Positions 7,734 through 16,212 of a stretch of DNA of 64,000 nt are shown piece by piece; positions within the stretch are counted from its first letter, which is position 1, and each line of letters begins with the position of its first letter. The notes under the pieces were generated by a model. That model did no database searches, was not told the DNA's origin, and worked only from the letters and a program-made list of their open reading frames with translations. The stretch comes from SIG622 sp045652245. Its GTDB lineage: Bacteria; Bacillota; Clostridia; Oscillospirales; CAG-382. The DNA lies in NCBI GenBank assembly GCA_045652245.1, contig JAZRTY010000039.1, forward strand, positions 4,824 through 68,823, read 5' to 3'. Both the position numbers and the translations under genes were made by a program.

Positions 7734-10079
7734 TTATTTCACCTTAACAAGCACGCAGGACATATCGTCGTCGTGAGTTGAAGCGGACACGGCAAGGTCG
7801 AGAATTTTAGATGCAACTGTCTCACAGGAGGCGCCTGCGTTTTCCGACATAACACGGCAAAGCGAAGTTCCACAATCAATAGACGAGCTTATTCCGTCGG
7901 ACAGCATTATGATTGTATCCCCCGAGAAAACATCAAAGGAGGTATTTTCTGCCGAAAAGCCCTCAATGATCCCACAGGGTGGTGTATCCGAGGAAACCTT
8001 GAAAAGTTTGGCACTCCTCATAAGGTAGGCAGGGGCGGCACCTGCTTTAATAAAGGAAGCCTTTTTTGAAAGCAGGTCAAGCTCAAGCAGGTCTACACTT
8101 GAAAAGCATTCCTTGTTTTTTGACATTAAGAGACTATTCAGCAGCTCTATTGTAACTCCTTTTCCTGCACCGCCGCAAAGGAGCTTTTCAATAAATACCG
8201 ATGTAATTTTCGAGGTCATCGCAGCATCCCTGCCGCTGCCCATTCCGTCGGCAATAAGAGCATAAAAGAAACTGTCGTCACTTTTGAAAAAGGATATTGT
8301 ATCGCCGCTTATAACCTCGCCGCTTTTTGTGTGCGAGGCTTTTACATATTCAACCGTTATTACCTCTTTTGAGACGAAACGGATGGTAAAGGTTCCGTTT
8401 TCTTCAAAGATAAATTCGGGAATGGCAAAAATTACGCCACATTCTGAGCTATAGTAGGCTGCCATATTCTCTGACGGCTTTGTGACTGAGGAAACCGGGA
8501 CTCCACAGATATCAAAAGTTTTCTTTCTGGTACCGTAGACGCTGACGCTTTTAAAGGGCAGTCCGAGCTTCTTTGTGGCTGAATACGCAAGATTTGTCAT
8601 CTTCCTGTCGAAGGTTGTGTCCTCGCCCGAAAGGCGAGAGGTATATTTCAGAATTTTTGCAACCGTACTGTACTCACGGGCAAGGATTTCGGTTTTATTG
8701 TTACGGAATCTGTCGGAAAGAGTTTTTCTGTATTCTCCGTTTATCCCCTCGCAGATGGCGTTCGGGTGTCGGCACAGGCTTTTGAGCTTTTCGGGAAGTG
8801 CGGCGCTTGTGAGCTTTCCCGACAGAAGCTTTGATGTGATTTCGTGCCCTGAATACAGGTGCTTGAGCTTGCACATTTTGGATACCTCGCACGTACTGCA
8901 ATGCTTTGCGCTCACAACAGAGCAGATTACCGTCGCCTCCTCCTGTGTTACAAATTTCATTCTACCCGAATAGCCATAACAGAGCTTTGAAACCGAATTA
9001 AAAGCACCCGACAGCGAGGAGATTCTCCTGGTGTATGCTTCCCCGACCACCTCTGCGCTTTTTGGAGTATCAAGGCTTGCCTGTGATTGGTGCTTACGGA
9101 TGTAACAGGCAACCGGAAGAAAAAGGAGAGAGGAAAGAAGAACGGCGCCGATTGTCGAATAACCGATTACCGGCAGATTGCAGGTAAAAAGCATAAGAGC
9201 CGAACAGGTAAGTGAAAAACCTATGTGTGCAAAAGGGATATTTCTTGAAAAAAGCCGGATATACACGAATGCAGCAACGCACAAGGGGGCACAAAAGGAG
9301 TATTGCAGCGTTGCAAAGCCTAAAATGACACAGGATAAAAGCGCAAAGCCCTCGTCAAAGCACAGGGAAAAGAAAAGTGCCGTAAGGCAAGCAAAAAGCA
9401 CCGAGCCGAAAAGTCCGGGCAGTACAAAATTCAGCGACATTGTAAGACACGCACAAAAGAACAACACAGATACCTTTGAAAGCTTGGTATAACAGATTGT
9501 GGGATAGAGAAGATAAGAACAGACCGGCAGAGTTATAATATAGGAAATGCCACGCAAGAGGGTGTCGGAGGAAAGAGAACTCTTCCCTGCAAGAGTTCCT
9601 TCGCAAAGGAGCGCTCCGAAGATAAAAATGCCTGTAAAACAGGCAAGAACGGTTCGTACATTTTTTGATTCCGAGAAGGTATCCGACAGTAAAAGCTTCC
9701 TTATTATATATATAAGGGTATTTATACCGAAAAAGGCAAAACCGTTTTTATCGTATGTAAGACAGGCTATAGCACTTCCCATATACGAGAAAAAGGAAAG
9801 CTCGCCTGAGGAAATAAGAAGCGAAAGCCCGAGAGGGTATACCCCGAAGCCGAGGTTTGCCTTTCCGAAGACGAAGCCGCAAAGGGCAAGGGCGATACAT
9901 CTGATTGCAAGGTATGCAAAGGAAAGATTTTTTTCCGAAAAGAGAACTTTCACAAGTCTTGAACGGGTAATGGCGACAAAGGCGTTTGAAATCTGCGATT
10001 TCAGCTTTCTTTTTGCTGTACTTAGCCCGGTTTTTATTCTTTCTGTATATGAGCGTTCGGTTTTTTCTGTCTTATTCAT
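7734..10079 (-). CDS. spoIIE: stage II sporulation protein E, PP2C-type phosphatase
   Basis: Membrane-bound serine phosphatase that dephosphorylates SpoIIAA to release sigma-F in the forespore and interacts with FtsZ at the polar septum. At 781 residues it is slightly shorter than the Bacillus protein (about 827). It has a cytosolic head, about ten hydrophobic helices (residues about 50-310), a regulatory middle with a Cys-rich patch (CSTCEVSKMCKLKH), and a C-terminal PPM phosphatase with ALIADGMGSGRDAAMTS and the terminal DDDMSCVLV metal-binding motif. AAAGGA lies about 10 bases before the ATG. A TTGTCGAA sequence upstream could be a Spo0A box. It indicates a spore former. Confidence 0.95.
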   Translation of the reverse strand: MNKTEKTERSYTERIKTGLSTAKRKLKSQISNAFVAITRSRLVKVLFSEKNLSFAYLAIRCIALALCGFVFGKANLGFGVYPLGLSLLISSGELSFFSYMGSAIACLTYDKNGFAFFGINTLIYIIRKLLLSDTFSESKNVRTVLACFTGIFIFGALLCEGTLAGKSSLSSDTLLRGISYIITLPVCSYLLYPTICYTKLSKVSVLFFCACLTMSLNFVLPGLFGSVLFACLTALFFSLCFDEGFALLSCVILGFATLQYSFCAPLCVAAFVYIRLFSRNIPFAHIGFSLTCSALMLFTCNLPVIGYSTIGAVLLSSLLFLPVACYIRKHQSQASLDTPKSAEVVGEAYTRRISSLSGAFNSVSKLCYGYSGRMKFVTQEEATVICSVVSAKHCSTCEVSKMCKLKHLYSGHEITSKLLSGKLTSAALPEKLKSLCRHPNAICEGINGEYRKTLSDRFRNNKTEILAREYSTVAKILKYTSRLSGEDTTFDRKMTNLAYSATKKLGLPFKSVSVYGTRKKTFDICGVPVSSVTKPSENMAAYYSSECGVIFAIPEFIFEENGTFTIRFVSKEVITVEYVKASHTKSGEVISGDTISFFKSDDSFFYALIADGMGSGRDAAMTSKITSVFIEKLLCGGAGKGVTIELLNSLLMSKNKECFSSVDLLELDLLSKKASFIKAGAAPAYLMRSAKLFKVSSDTPPCGIIEGFSAENTSFDVFSGDTIIMLSDGISSSIDCGTSLCRVMSENAGASCETVASKILDLAVSASTHDDDMSCVLVKVK

Positions 10080-10160
10080 TGCTTTTTCGACGTCCTTTCG
10101 TTGGATATGAGGTCATTTGTGTTGTTTTTTCTAATAGTACTACAATATGTAGGTAGATTA

Positions 10161-10168
10161 TTGTCGAA
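10161..10168. promoter_or_regulatory. candidate Spo0A box upstream of spoIIE
   Basis: TTGTCGAA contains a perfect match to the 0A box core TGNCGAA, about 82 bases before the spoIIE start, where spoIIE is Spo0A-activated in Bacillus. A seven-base match is expected by chance a few times in a window of this size, so context is the main support. Confidence 0.4.
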
Positions 10169-10224
10169 GTTGAGAAAGCTTGTATAATTTACAAATTGGT
10201 AACAAAATATCCTATGAATGTTTA

Positions 10225-10253
10225 TTGAAAAAAGCGATAGTATAATGTATAAT
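10225..10253 (+). promoter_or_regulatory. main promoter of the S10 ribosomal operon
   Basis: TTGAAA, 17-base spacer, TATAAT. It is the only near-consensus promoter in the 650 bases between spoIIE and rpsJ and would give a leader of about 470 bases. Confidence 0.8.
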
Positions 10254-10259
10254 ATCAAA

Positions 10260-10715
10260 GCTTGATGTGCGATGAAGCGGGAGGTTGCGAGGATTGCGAG
10301 AGCAAAAACTCGGTAATTTCCGTGGAGTATGTCCGACAACCGGGCGACAGCAAATACTGAACCAAGCGTAAAATTATCTCCGATTAAACAATCTTGTCAA
10401 GCAGAGAAGTGTCTTCGGAAGGTGGTTTTGCAAGGTTTTATATTCTTTCCGAACAATCCAGCGTGGAACGGCTCGAAGTTTCGTGTACGCCACAAGGTTT
10501 GTGCCGATTTTGTATCTTGCGTATGCAAAGACGGTTTGGGTGAAAGGATGAAGGCTTCCCGGATTTTTCCCCACGTGCGTGGTTCTGGAAAAATTCGGTT
10601 TTTATTTGGGCGAACAATGAAACGCCCGGATAAGTGTTCAGAAATTTCTGTCTCACATTTAATCTTTCAAGTCGCGTGCCTACATTCTATTATATGTGCG
10701 TGACGCAAAATTTTA
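10260..10715 (+). ncRNA. long structured leader of the rpsJ operon
   Basis: The roughly 470-base untranslated leader contains several good helices: GGTTG (about 10273) with CAACC (about 10337), TTTTTCC/GGAAAAA enclosing CCACG/CGTGG near 10563-10593, and GGGCG/CGCCC near 10608-10627. No coding frame in it has a convincing start or family. It may be a site of autogenous control by a ribosomal protein, as the S10 leader is in enterobacteria, but the fold is different and the class is not one I recognise. Confidence 0.45.
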
Positions 10716-10730
10716 AAGGAGGCAAAGAAA

Positions 10731-11042
10731 ATGGCAAAAAACGAGAAAATCAGAATCAGACTCAAGGCGTATGATCACACTCTTATCGACCAGGCTGCTG
10801 AAAAGATAGTTGAGGCTGCTAAGAGAAACGACGCAAAGGTATCCGGTCCTATTCCGCTGCCTACAGAGAAGGAAATCGTTACTATTCTCCGTGCTGTTCA
10901 CAAGTACAAGGACGCAAGAGAACAGTTCGAATTCCGTACTCACAAGAGACTTATTGATATCTTGAAGCCCACACAGAAGACAGTAGATGCTCTTATGAGC
11001 CTCGAACTCCCTGCAGGTGTTGAGATTGAAATAAAGCTTTAA
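10731..11042 (+). CDS. rpsJ: 30S ribosomal protein S10
   Basis: At 103 residues the full length is standard. The start KNEKIRIRLKAYDHTLIDQAAEKIV and the loop FEFRTHKRLIDI are the family signatures. S10 sits in the 30S head and also joins NusB in antitermination. AAAGGAGG precedes the ATG. It opens the S10 operon and is separated from rplC by an unusually long 170-base gap with hairpins. Confidence 0.98.
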   Translation: MAKNEKIRIRLKAYDHTLIDQAAEKIVEAAKRNDAKVSGPIPLPTEKEIVTILRAVHKYKDAREQFEFRTHKRLIDILKPTQKTVDALMSLELPAGVEIEIKL

Positions 11043-11212
11043 TTCCCTATAACTTATAGGAAGTTAGAAAAACCGAAGAATGTGTGATTTACCGACGCAC
11101 AGACTTCATTCCCTTAATTTTCTTAAGGGGGTCACGTTGGTGGGTTGTCCGGAGGAAAACCTCAATGGATAATTTAAGGCCCGCTAACCAATAACCTAAG
11201 GAGGAAAAGAAA
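11043..11212 (+). promoter_or_regulatory. structured spacer between rpsJ and rplC
   Basis: The 170-base spacer holds CCTATAActTATAGG and CCCTTAAttttcTTAAGGG hairpins and a G-rich segment around 11140-11165 before the AAGGAGG of rplC. Most gaps in this operon are under 60 bases, so this one may carry an RNA processing or regulatory element. No gene is seen in it. Confidence 0.4.
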
Positions 11213-11842
11213 ATGAAAAAAGCAATCATTGGCAAAAAACTCGGTATGACTCAGATTTTCGACGAAGTTGGAAACGTAATCCCGGTAACTGTAATCGAAG
11301 CAGGTCCCTGCGCTGTTGTTCAGAAGAAGACAGTTGAAAACGACGGCTACGATGCAGTTCAGCTCGGCTTTATGGACATCGCCGAAAGAAAGCTCACAAA
11401 GCCCGCAAAGGGTCACTTCGCAAAAGCAGGTGTTTCTCTTAAGAAGCATCTCAAGGAATTCAAGCTTGACGACGCAGCTAACATGAACGTTGGCGACGAA
11501 ATCAAGGCTGATATCTTTGAGGCAGGCGAAAGAGTTGACATCACAGGCATCACAAGAGGTCACGGTTTTTCAGGTGTTATCAAGAGATGGAACCAGAGCA
11601 CTCAGGAAGCATCTCACGGTATCGGCCCGATTCACCGTCACATCGGTTCTGTAGGAGCTAACTCTACTCCTTCAAGAATCTTCAAGAACAAGCATATGCC
11701 TGGTCAGTACGGTAACGAAAAAGTTACTATGCTCAATCTTGACATAGTAAAAATCGATGCGGAAAAGAATCTTATCGCTGTTAAGGGCGCAGTTCCCGGA
11801 AGAAGTGGCGGTATCGTATTTATCCGTTCGACAGTAAAGTAA
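11213..11842 (+). CDS. rplC: 50S ribosomal protein L3
   Basis: At 209 residues it is the normal bacterial size. The start MKKAIIGKKLGMTQIFDE and the central extension signature GHGFSGVIKRW followed by SHGIGPIHRHIGSVGA are diagnostic. L3 nucleates 23S rRNA folding and reaches toward the peptidyl transferase centre. AAGGAGG lies upstream; rplD follows after 17 bases. Confidence 0.98.
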   Translation: MKKAIIGKKLGMTQIFDEVGNVIPVTVIEAGPCAVVQKKTVENDGYDAVQLGFMDIAERKLTKPAKGHFAKAGVSLKKHLKEFKLDDAANMNVGDEIKADIFEAGERVDITGITRGHGFSGVIKRWNQSTQEASHGIGPIHRHIGSVGANSTPSRIFKNKHMPGQYGNEKVTMLNLDIVKIDAEKNLIAVKGAVPGRSGGIVFIRSTVK

Positions 11843-11859
11843 GCGAAGGAGGATAAACA

Positions 11860-12480
11860 ATGCCAAATGTAAAGATGTTCGATATGGCAGGTAACGAAAA
11901 GGGCGAAATTACTCTTGCTGAAGGCGTTTTCGGCGTAGAAGTTAACGTTCCCGTTCTTCATTCGGTTATCCGCGCGTATCTTTTAAATCAGAGACAGGGT
12001 ACTCAGAGTACCAAGACCCGTGCAGAAGTTTCCGGCGGCGGTATCAAGCCCTGGAAGCAGAAAGGCACAGGTAGAGCAAGACAGGGTTCAACACGTTCAC
12101 CTCAGTGGACACACGGTGGTATCGCATTCGGACCTAAGCCCCGTGACTGGAGAGTTTCTATCAACAAGAAGGTTAAGAGAGTTGCTATGCAGTCTGCTCT
12201 TTCTTCTAAGGTTGCTGACGGTGACCTTATCGTTGTTGACACTCTTGCAATGACAGAATACAAGACAAAGACTATCGCAGGAATGCTTAAGGCTCTCGGC
12301 GCTAAGAAAGCACTCATCGTGCTTCCTGAAGTTGACAAGATGGTTGTAGCTTCTGCTGCAAACATTCCCGGAGTAAAGACAGCAATCCCCGGAACACTTA
12401 ACGCATACGACATCCTCAAGTACGACAAGTTCATCGTAGCTAAGGATGCTGTAGCAAAGATCGAGGAGGTATACGCATAA
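11860..12480 (+). CDS. rplD: 50S ribosomal protein L4
   Basis: At 206 residues it has the typical length. The conserved loop GGGIKPWKQKGTGRARQGSTRSPQW (residues about 62-86) is the extension that lines the exit tunnel. In enterobacteria L4 controls the S10 operon; whether it does so here is unknown, although the leaders in this operon are structured. Its stop overlaps the rplW start by one base (TAATG). Confidence 0.98.
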   Translation: MPNVKMFDMAGNEKGEITLAEGVFGVEVNVPVLHSVIRAYLLNQRQGTQSTKTRAEVSGGGIKPWKQKGTGRARQGSTRSPQWTHGGIAFGPKPRDWRVSINKKVKRVAMQSALSSKVADGDLIVVDTLAMTEYKTKTIAGMLKALGAKKALIVLPEVDKMVVASAANIPGVKTAIPGTLNAYDILKYDKFIVAKDAVAKIEEVYA

Positions 12481-12773
12481 TGAAAACAATGCATGACGTA
12501 ATCATCCGCCCGATAATCACAGAGGCAAGCATGGACAGAATTGCCGACAAGAAGTACACCTTTGAAGTAGCTAAGAATTCTAACAAGGTTGAAATCGCAA
12601 AGGCTTGTGAAGAGCTCTTCGGCGTAAAGGTTGAAAAGGTAACTGTTATAGCAATGAAGTCAAAGAACAAGAGAGTTGGATATCACCTCGGCAAGACTTC
12701 CGAATGGAAGAAAGCAATCGTAAAGCTTACAGCTGATTCCAAGACAATCGAGTTCTTCGATGAAATGATGTAA
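12480..12773 (+). CDS. rplW: 50S ribosomal protein L23
   Basis: At 97 residues it is full length. The start HDVIIRPIITEASM and the middle FGVKVEKVTVIAMKSKNKR match the family. L23 sits at the tunnel exit and is the docking site for trigger factor and SRP. The start codon shares a base with the rplD stop, implying coupled translation; the GAGGT inside the rplD end serves as ribosome site. Confidence 0.97.
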   Translation: MKTMHDVIIRPIITEASMDRIADKKYTFEVAKNSNKVEIAKACEELFGVKVEKVTVIAMKSKNKRVGYHLGKTSEWKKAIVKLTADSKTIEFFDEMM

Positions 12774-12809
12774 TTTACAAAAGAAGACGGAAAAAACCAA
12801 ATTCTTTGG

Positions 12810-12880
12810 ATGGCAGATGTGTGAATGTCGCAAACGGCAGATGTGCGACAGGCTGACAGTTCAGAACACTTATCTGCACA
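12810..12880 (+). ncRNA. structured RNA element before rplB
   Basis: In the 135-base rplW-rplB spacer an outer helix GCAGAT (12813-12818) / ATCTGC (12872-12877), extended by GTGT/ACAC, encloses GTCGC (12827-12831) / GCGAC (12845-12849). A direct repeat GGCAGATGTG is also present, giving a possible alternative pairing. This could be a protein-binding leader or an RNA-processing site; no known class was recognised. Confidence 0.45.
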
Positions 12881-12908
12881 AAAAAACTGCCGAGAAATGG
12901 AGTAAACA

Positions 12909-13742
12909 ATGGCTAATAAGACATATAAACCTACTACTCCGGCCAGAAGAAATATGACTGTTCCGGGCTTTGAGGAAATTACAAAGAAGACTCCCGAAAA
13001 AAGCCTTATTACAGTTCTTAAGAAGAACGCCGGACGTAATAATACAGGTAAAATCACCGTTCGTCATCAGGGCGGCGGCAACAGAAAGAAATACAGAATT
13101 ATCGACTTCAAGAAGAACATTCAGGATGTTCCTGCAAAGGTTATCGGAATTGAGTACGATCCTAACAGAACAGCTTACATCGCTCTTCTTCAGTATGAAA
13201 ACGGTACAAAGACATACAGCATCGCTCCTGTGGGACTCACAGCAGGCGACACTGTAATCAACAGTGCTAATGCTGATATTAAGGTTGGTAACGTTCTTCC
13301 TATCGCTAATATTCCGGTAGGTACATTTATCCACAACATCGAACTTTATCCCGGTAAGGGCGGTCAGCTTGTACGTAGTGCAGGTGCTGCAGCTCAGCTT
13401 ATGGCTAAGGAAAACGGTGTAGCACAGGTAAGACTTCCTTCAGGTGAAGTTAGAATCGTAAGACTCGACTGCAAGGCTACAATCGGTCAGGTTGGCAATC
13501 TTGAACACGAAAATATCAAGATTGGTAAAGCCGGTAAGAAGCGTCACATGGGTATCCGCCCGACAGTACGTGGTTCTGTAATGAACCCCTGCGACCATCC
13601 TCACGGTGGTGGTGAAGGTCGTGCTCCTATCGGTAGACCCTCCCCTGTTACACCCTGGGGTAAGCCTACTATGGGTTATAAGACCAGAAACAAGAAGGCA
13701 AGAACTAATAAGTTCATTGTTAAGAGAAGAAACGATAAGTAA
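12909..13742 (+). CDS. rplB: 50S ribosomal protein L2
   Basis: At 277 residues it has the standard length. Signatures are the N-terminal YKPTTPARRNMTV, the KKYRIIDFKK strand and the C-terminal catalytic-centre segment MNPCDHPHGGGEGRAPIGR (about residues 224-242) that packs against the peptidyl transferase site. The start ATG follows GGAGTAAACA. It is preceded by a 135-base structured spacer and followed after 54 bases by rpsS. Confidence 0.98.
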   Translation: MANKTYKPTTPARRNMTVPGFEEITKKTPEKSLITVLKKNAGRNNTGKITVRHQGGGNRKKYRIIDFKKNIQDVPAKVIGIEYDPNRTAYIALLQYENGTKTYSIAPVGLTAGDTVINSANADIKVGNVLPIANIPVGTFIHNIELYPGKGGQLVRSAGAAAQLMAKENGVAQVRLPSGEVRIVRLDCKATIGQVGNLEHENIKIGKAGKKRHMGIRPTVRGSVMNPCDHPHGGGEGRAPIGRPSPVTPWGKPTMGYKTRNKKARTNKFIVKRRNDK

Positions 13743-13796
13743 TATAGCGATATAAACGTTATAAACTCCAAAGTTTTTTAGAAGGAGGCAAACAGA

Positions 13797-14075
13797 ATGA
13801 GCAGAAGTATCAAAAAGGGACCATATGTAGAAGCTAAGCTCTTTACAAGAATCGAAGCTATGAACGCTGCCGGTGAAAAGAGAGTTCTTAAGACTTGGTC
13901 CAGAGCTTCAACAATATTCCCTCAGTTCGTAGGACACACAATTGCAGTTCATGATGGCAGAAAGCACGTGCCGGTTTATGTTACCGAAGATATGGTAGGT
14001 CACAAGCTCGGTGAGTTCGCACCCACAAGAACTTTTAAGGGTCATGCGGGCACTAAGACATCAAACAACGGTTGA
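13797..14075 (+). CDS. rpsS: 30S ribosomal protein S19
   Basis: At 92 residues it is full length. MSRSIKKGPYVEAKL at the start and the RASTIFPQFVGHTIAVHDGRKHVPVYVTEDMVGHKLGEF core are diagnostic. S19 binds S13 in the 30S head near the A site. AAGGAGG lies 9 bases before the ATG. Confidence 0.98.
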   Translation: MSRSIKKGPYVEAKLFTRIEAMNAAGEKRVLKTWSRASTIFPQFVGHTIAVHDGRKHVPVYVTEDMVGHKLGEFAPTRTFKGHAGTKTSNNG

Positions 14076-14147
14076 TAATTGTTAAAGCATAGATATACGC
14101 AAATCCGATATACTCGGTAAGATTTGCGAAAGGAGGAAATGACAAAG

Positions 14148-14483
14148 ATGGAAGCAAAGGCTTATTTAAAAGATTTAAGAATTTCTCCCAGAAAAGTTAA
14201 AATTGTTCTTGATTTAATAAGAGGAAAAGACGCTGCAACTGCTGCAGGTATCCTTATGAATACAAGAAAGGCAGCTTCAGAACCTGTACTTAAGCTTCTG
14301 AAGAGTGCTATGGCAAATGCTGAAAACAATATGAGCATGGACGTAAGCAAGCTCTATGTTTCTCAGTGCTTCGTAACAGAAGGCAGAACAGCTAAAAGAA
14401 TTATGCCCCGTGCACAGGGTAGAGCTTTCAGAATATTTAAGAGAAGCTCACACATTACTCTTGCAGTGGCTGAAAAAGAATAA
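14148..14483 (+). CDS. rplV: 50S ribosomal protein L22
   Basis: With the ATG at 14148 the protein is 111 residues and begins MEAKAYLKDLRISPRKVK, matching the usual L22 start. An in-frame ATG at 14139 lies only two bases after the AGGAGG and is a poorer choice. The C-terminal hairpin AKRIMPRAQGRAFRIFKRSSHITLAV lines the exit tunnel and is a macrolide-resistance locus in other bacteria. Between rpsS and rpsC in the usual order. Confidence 0.95.
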   Translation: MEAKAYLKDLRISPRKVKIVLDLIRGKDAATAAGILMNTRKAASEPVLKLLKSAMANAENNMSMDVSKLYVSQCFVTEGRTAKRIMPRAQGRAFRIFKRSSHITLAVAEKE

Positions 14484-14534
14484 TCCTAAGAACGCGTAAA
14501 AGCGTAAATCTAACAAGGAGGCAAATTACGAAAT

Positions 14535-15248
14535 ATGGGACAAAAGGTTAATCCCCACGGACTTCGTGTGGGCGTAATAAAAAATTGGGATTCCAGATGG
14601 TTCGTAAAGGACGAAGTATTCGGCGACACACTCGTAGCTGACTACAAGCTCAGAACTTGGCTTAAGAACAAGCTCAAGAAAAACGGAGTTCCGAAAATTG
14701 AAATTGAAAGAGACGGCAAGGGTAAACTCAAGGTAGTTATCCATTGCGCAAAGCCCGGTACCATTATCGGTAAGGGTGGTGCAGACCTTCAGGTTCTCAA
14801 GGACGAAATCGAAGCGTTTGCAAAGCAGCCTGTTGCTATTAAGGTTGAAGAAGTTAAGTTCATTGACCTTGACGCACAGCTCGTTGCTGAAAATGTTGCT
14901 TCACAGCTTGAAAACAGAATTGCTTTCAGACGTGCTATGAAGCAGGCAATCGGCAGAACTATGAAGCTCGGCGCAAGAGGTATCAAAATCGCTTGCTCCG
15001 GAAGACTCAACGGTGCTGAAATTGCAAGAACCGAGCATTACCACGAAGGTACTATTCCGCTTCAGACAATCAGAGCTGACATTGACTACGGCTTTGCAGA
15101 AGCAGATACAACCTACGGTAAAATCGGTATCAAGGTTTGGATTTACCAGGGTGAGGTTCTCCCCACAGTAAAGAGAGAAAACCGCGGACCCCGTCGTGAC
15201 AGACGTGACGACAGACGCGCAGAACGCAAGGAAGGGGGAGCTAACTAA
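14535..15248 (+). CDS. rpsC: 30S ribosomal protein S3
   Basis: At 237 residues it is slightly longer than average because of a C-terminal Arg/Asp-rich tail (RRDRRDDRRAERKEGG). The start GQKVNPHGLRVGVIKNWDSRWF and the KH domain GxxG motif in CAKPGTIIGKGGADL (about residues 75-89) are diagnostic. S3 forms the mRNA entry helicase with S4 and S5. Its stop shares one base with the rplP start. Confidence 0.98.
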   Translation: MGQKVNPHGLRVGVIKNWDSRWFVKDEVFGDTLVADYKLRTWLKNKLKKNGVPKIEIERDGKGKLKVVIHCAKPGTIIGKGGADLQVLKDEIEAFAKQPVAIKVEEVKFIDLDAQLVAENVASQLENRIAFRRAMKQAIGRTMKLGARGIKIACSGRLNGAEIARTEHYHEGTIPLQTIRADIDYGFAEADTTYGKIGIKVWIYQGEVLPTVKRENRGPRRDRRDDRRAERKEGGAN

Positions 15249-15673
15249 TGTTAATGCCAAAGAGAGTAAAATACAGAAGAGTTCACAGAGGCAGAATGAA
15301 GGGTGTAGCTACAAGAGGTAACAAGGTTACCAACGGTACCTTCGGTCTTCAGGCAACTGAACCCGGCTGGATTACAAGCAATCAGATAGAGGCTGCCCGT
15401 ATCGCTATGACAAGATACATCAAGCGTGGTGGTCAGGTTTGGATTAAGATATTCCCCGATAAGCCGGTAACAGAAAAGCCTGCTGAAACTCGAATGGGTT
15501 CAGGTAAGGGTTCACCTGAGTACTGGGTATCGGTAGTTAAGCCCGGCAGAGTAATGTTCGAGATGGACGGCATCTCGGAAGAGGTTGCTCGTGAGGCTAT
15601 GCGTCTTGCTTCACACAAGCTTCCGATTAAGTGTAAGTTTGTTAAGAAGGAAGAAACAGTAGAGGAGGCATAA
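15248..15673 (+). CDS. rplP: 50S ribosomal protein L16
   Basis: At 141 residues it is normal. MLMPKRVKYRRVHRGRMKG is the classic start, and KPVTEKPAETRMGSGKGSPEYWV is the conserved loop next to the A-site tRNA. GGAGCT in the rpsC tail supplies the ribosome site, and the start overlaps the rpsC stop by one base, so translation is coupled. rpmC follows after 6 bases. Confidence 0.98.
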   Translation: MLMPKRVKYRRVHRGRMKGVATRGNKVTNGTFGLQATEPGWITSNQIEAARIAMTRYIKRGGQVWIKIFPDKPVTEKPAETRMGSGKGSPEYWVSVVKPGRVMFEMDGISEEVAREAMRLASHKLPIKCKFVKKEETVEEA

Positions 15674-15679
15674 GGCTTT

Positions 15680-15874
15680 ATGAAAATAACGGAAATAAGA
15701 GAAAAGACTTCCGCTGAGCTTATGGAGCTTTTAAAGGAACAGAAAGCACAGCTGTTCAATCTCCGTTTTCAGCACGCAATAAATCAGCTCGACAATCCTG
15801 CGAAGATTGTTGAAACAAAGAAGACTATCGCCAAAATTCTTACAGTAATCACTGAAAAAGAAAAACAGGCATAA
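15680..15874 (+). CDS. rpmC: 50S ribosomal protein L29
   Basis: A 64-residue two-helix protein with the family pattern IREKTSAELMELLKEQKAQLFNLRFQHA and a second helix ending in AKILTVITEKE. It lies near the exit tunnel beside L23. Only six bases separate it from rplP; its ribosome site (GAGGCATAAGG) overlaps the rplP end. Confidence 0.97.
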   Translation: MKITEIREKTSAELMELLKEQKAQLFNLRFQHAINQLDNPAKIVETKKTIAKILTVITEKEKQA

Positions 15875-15894
15875 GCGGGAAGGAGTAAGTTAAG

Positions 15895-16149
15895 ATGGAA
15901 AGAAATCTCAGAAAAACAAGAGTTGGACGCGTTGTTAGCAATAAGATGCAGAAGACAATAGTTGTTGCCATCGAGGATAACGTTAAGCACCCGCTTTACA
16001 AGAAGGTTATCAAGAGAACCGTAAAGTTCAAGGCTCATGACGAGGAGAATGTTTGCGGAATCGGCGACAAGGTAGAAATTATGGAGACAAGACCTCTTTC
16101 TAAGGATAAGAACTGGAGACTTGTCAGAATAATTGAAAAAGCTAAGTAA
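15895..16149 (+). CDS. rpsQ: 30S ribosomal protein S17
   Basis: An 84-residue OB-fold protein that binds 16S rRNA early in assembly. The start RNLRKTRVGRVVSNKMQKTIVV, the basic loop KRTVKFKAHDE and the GDKVEIMETRPLSKDKNWRLV strand are diagnostic. GGAAGGAG lies about 10 bases before the ATG. Confidence 0.97.
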   Translation: MERNLRKTRVGRVVSNKMQKTIVVAIEDNVKHPLYKKVIKRTVKFKAHDEENVCGIGDKVEIMETRPLSKDKNWRLVRIIEKAK

Positions 16150-16212
16150 TTTCCACAATAATAGAAGCTGTGCGTGCAAAGACACGCACGGATATACAGG
16201 AGGACACAAGAA

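Noticed and set aside
10329..10703. A 124-codon open frame between spoIIE and rpsJ
   Set aside because: No ribosome site, no recognisable family, and it lies entirely within the structured leader behind the promoter.
16174..16212. Longer start for L14
   Set aside because: The added residues do not belong to L14, and the ribosome site and family length both favour 16213.
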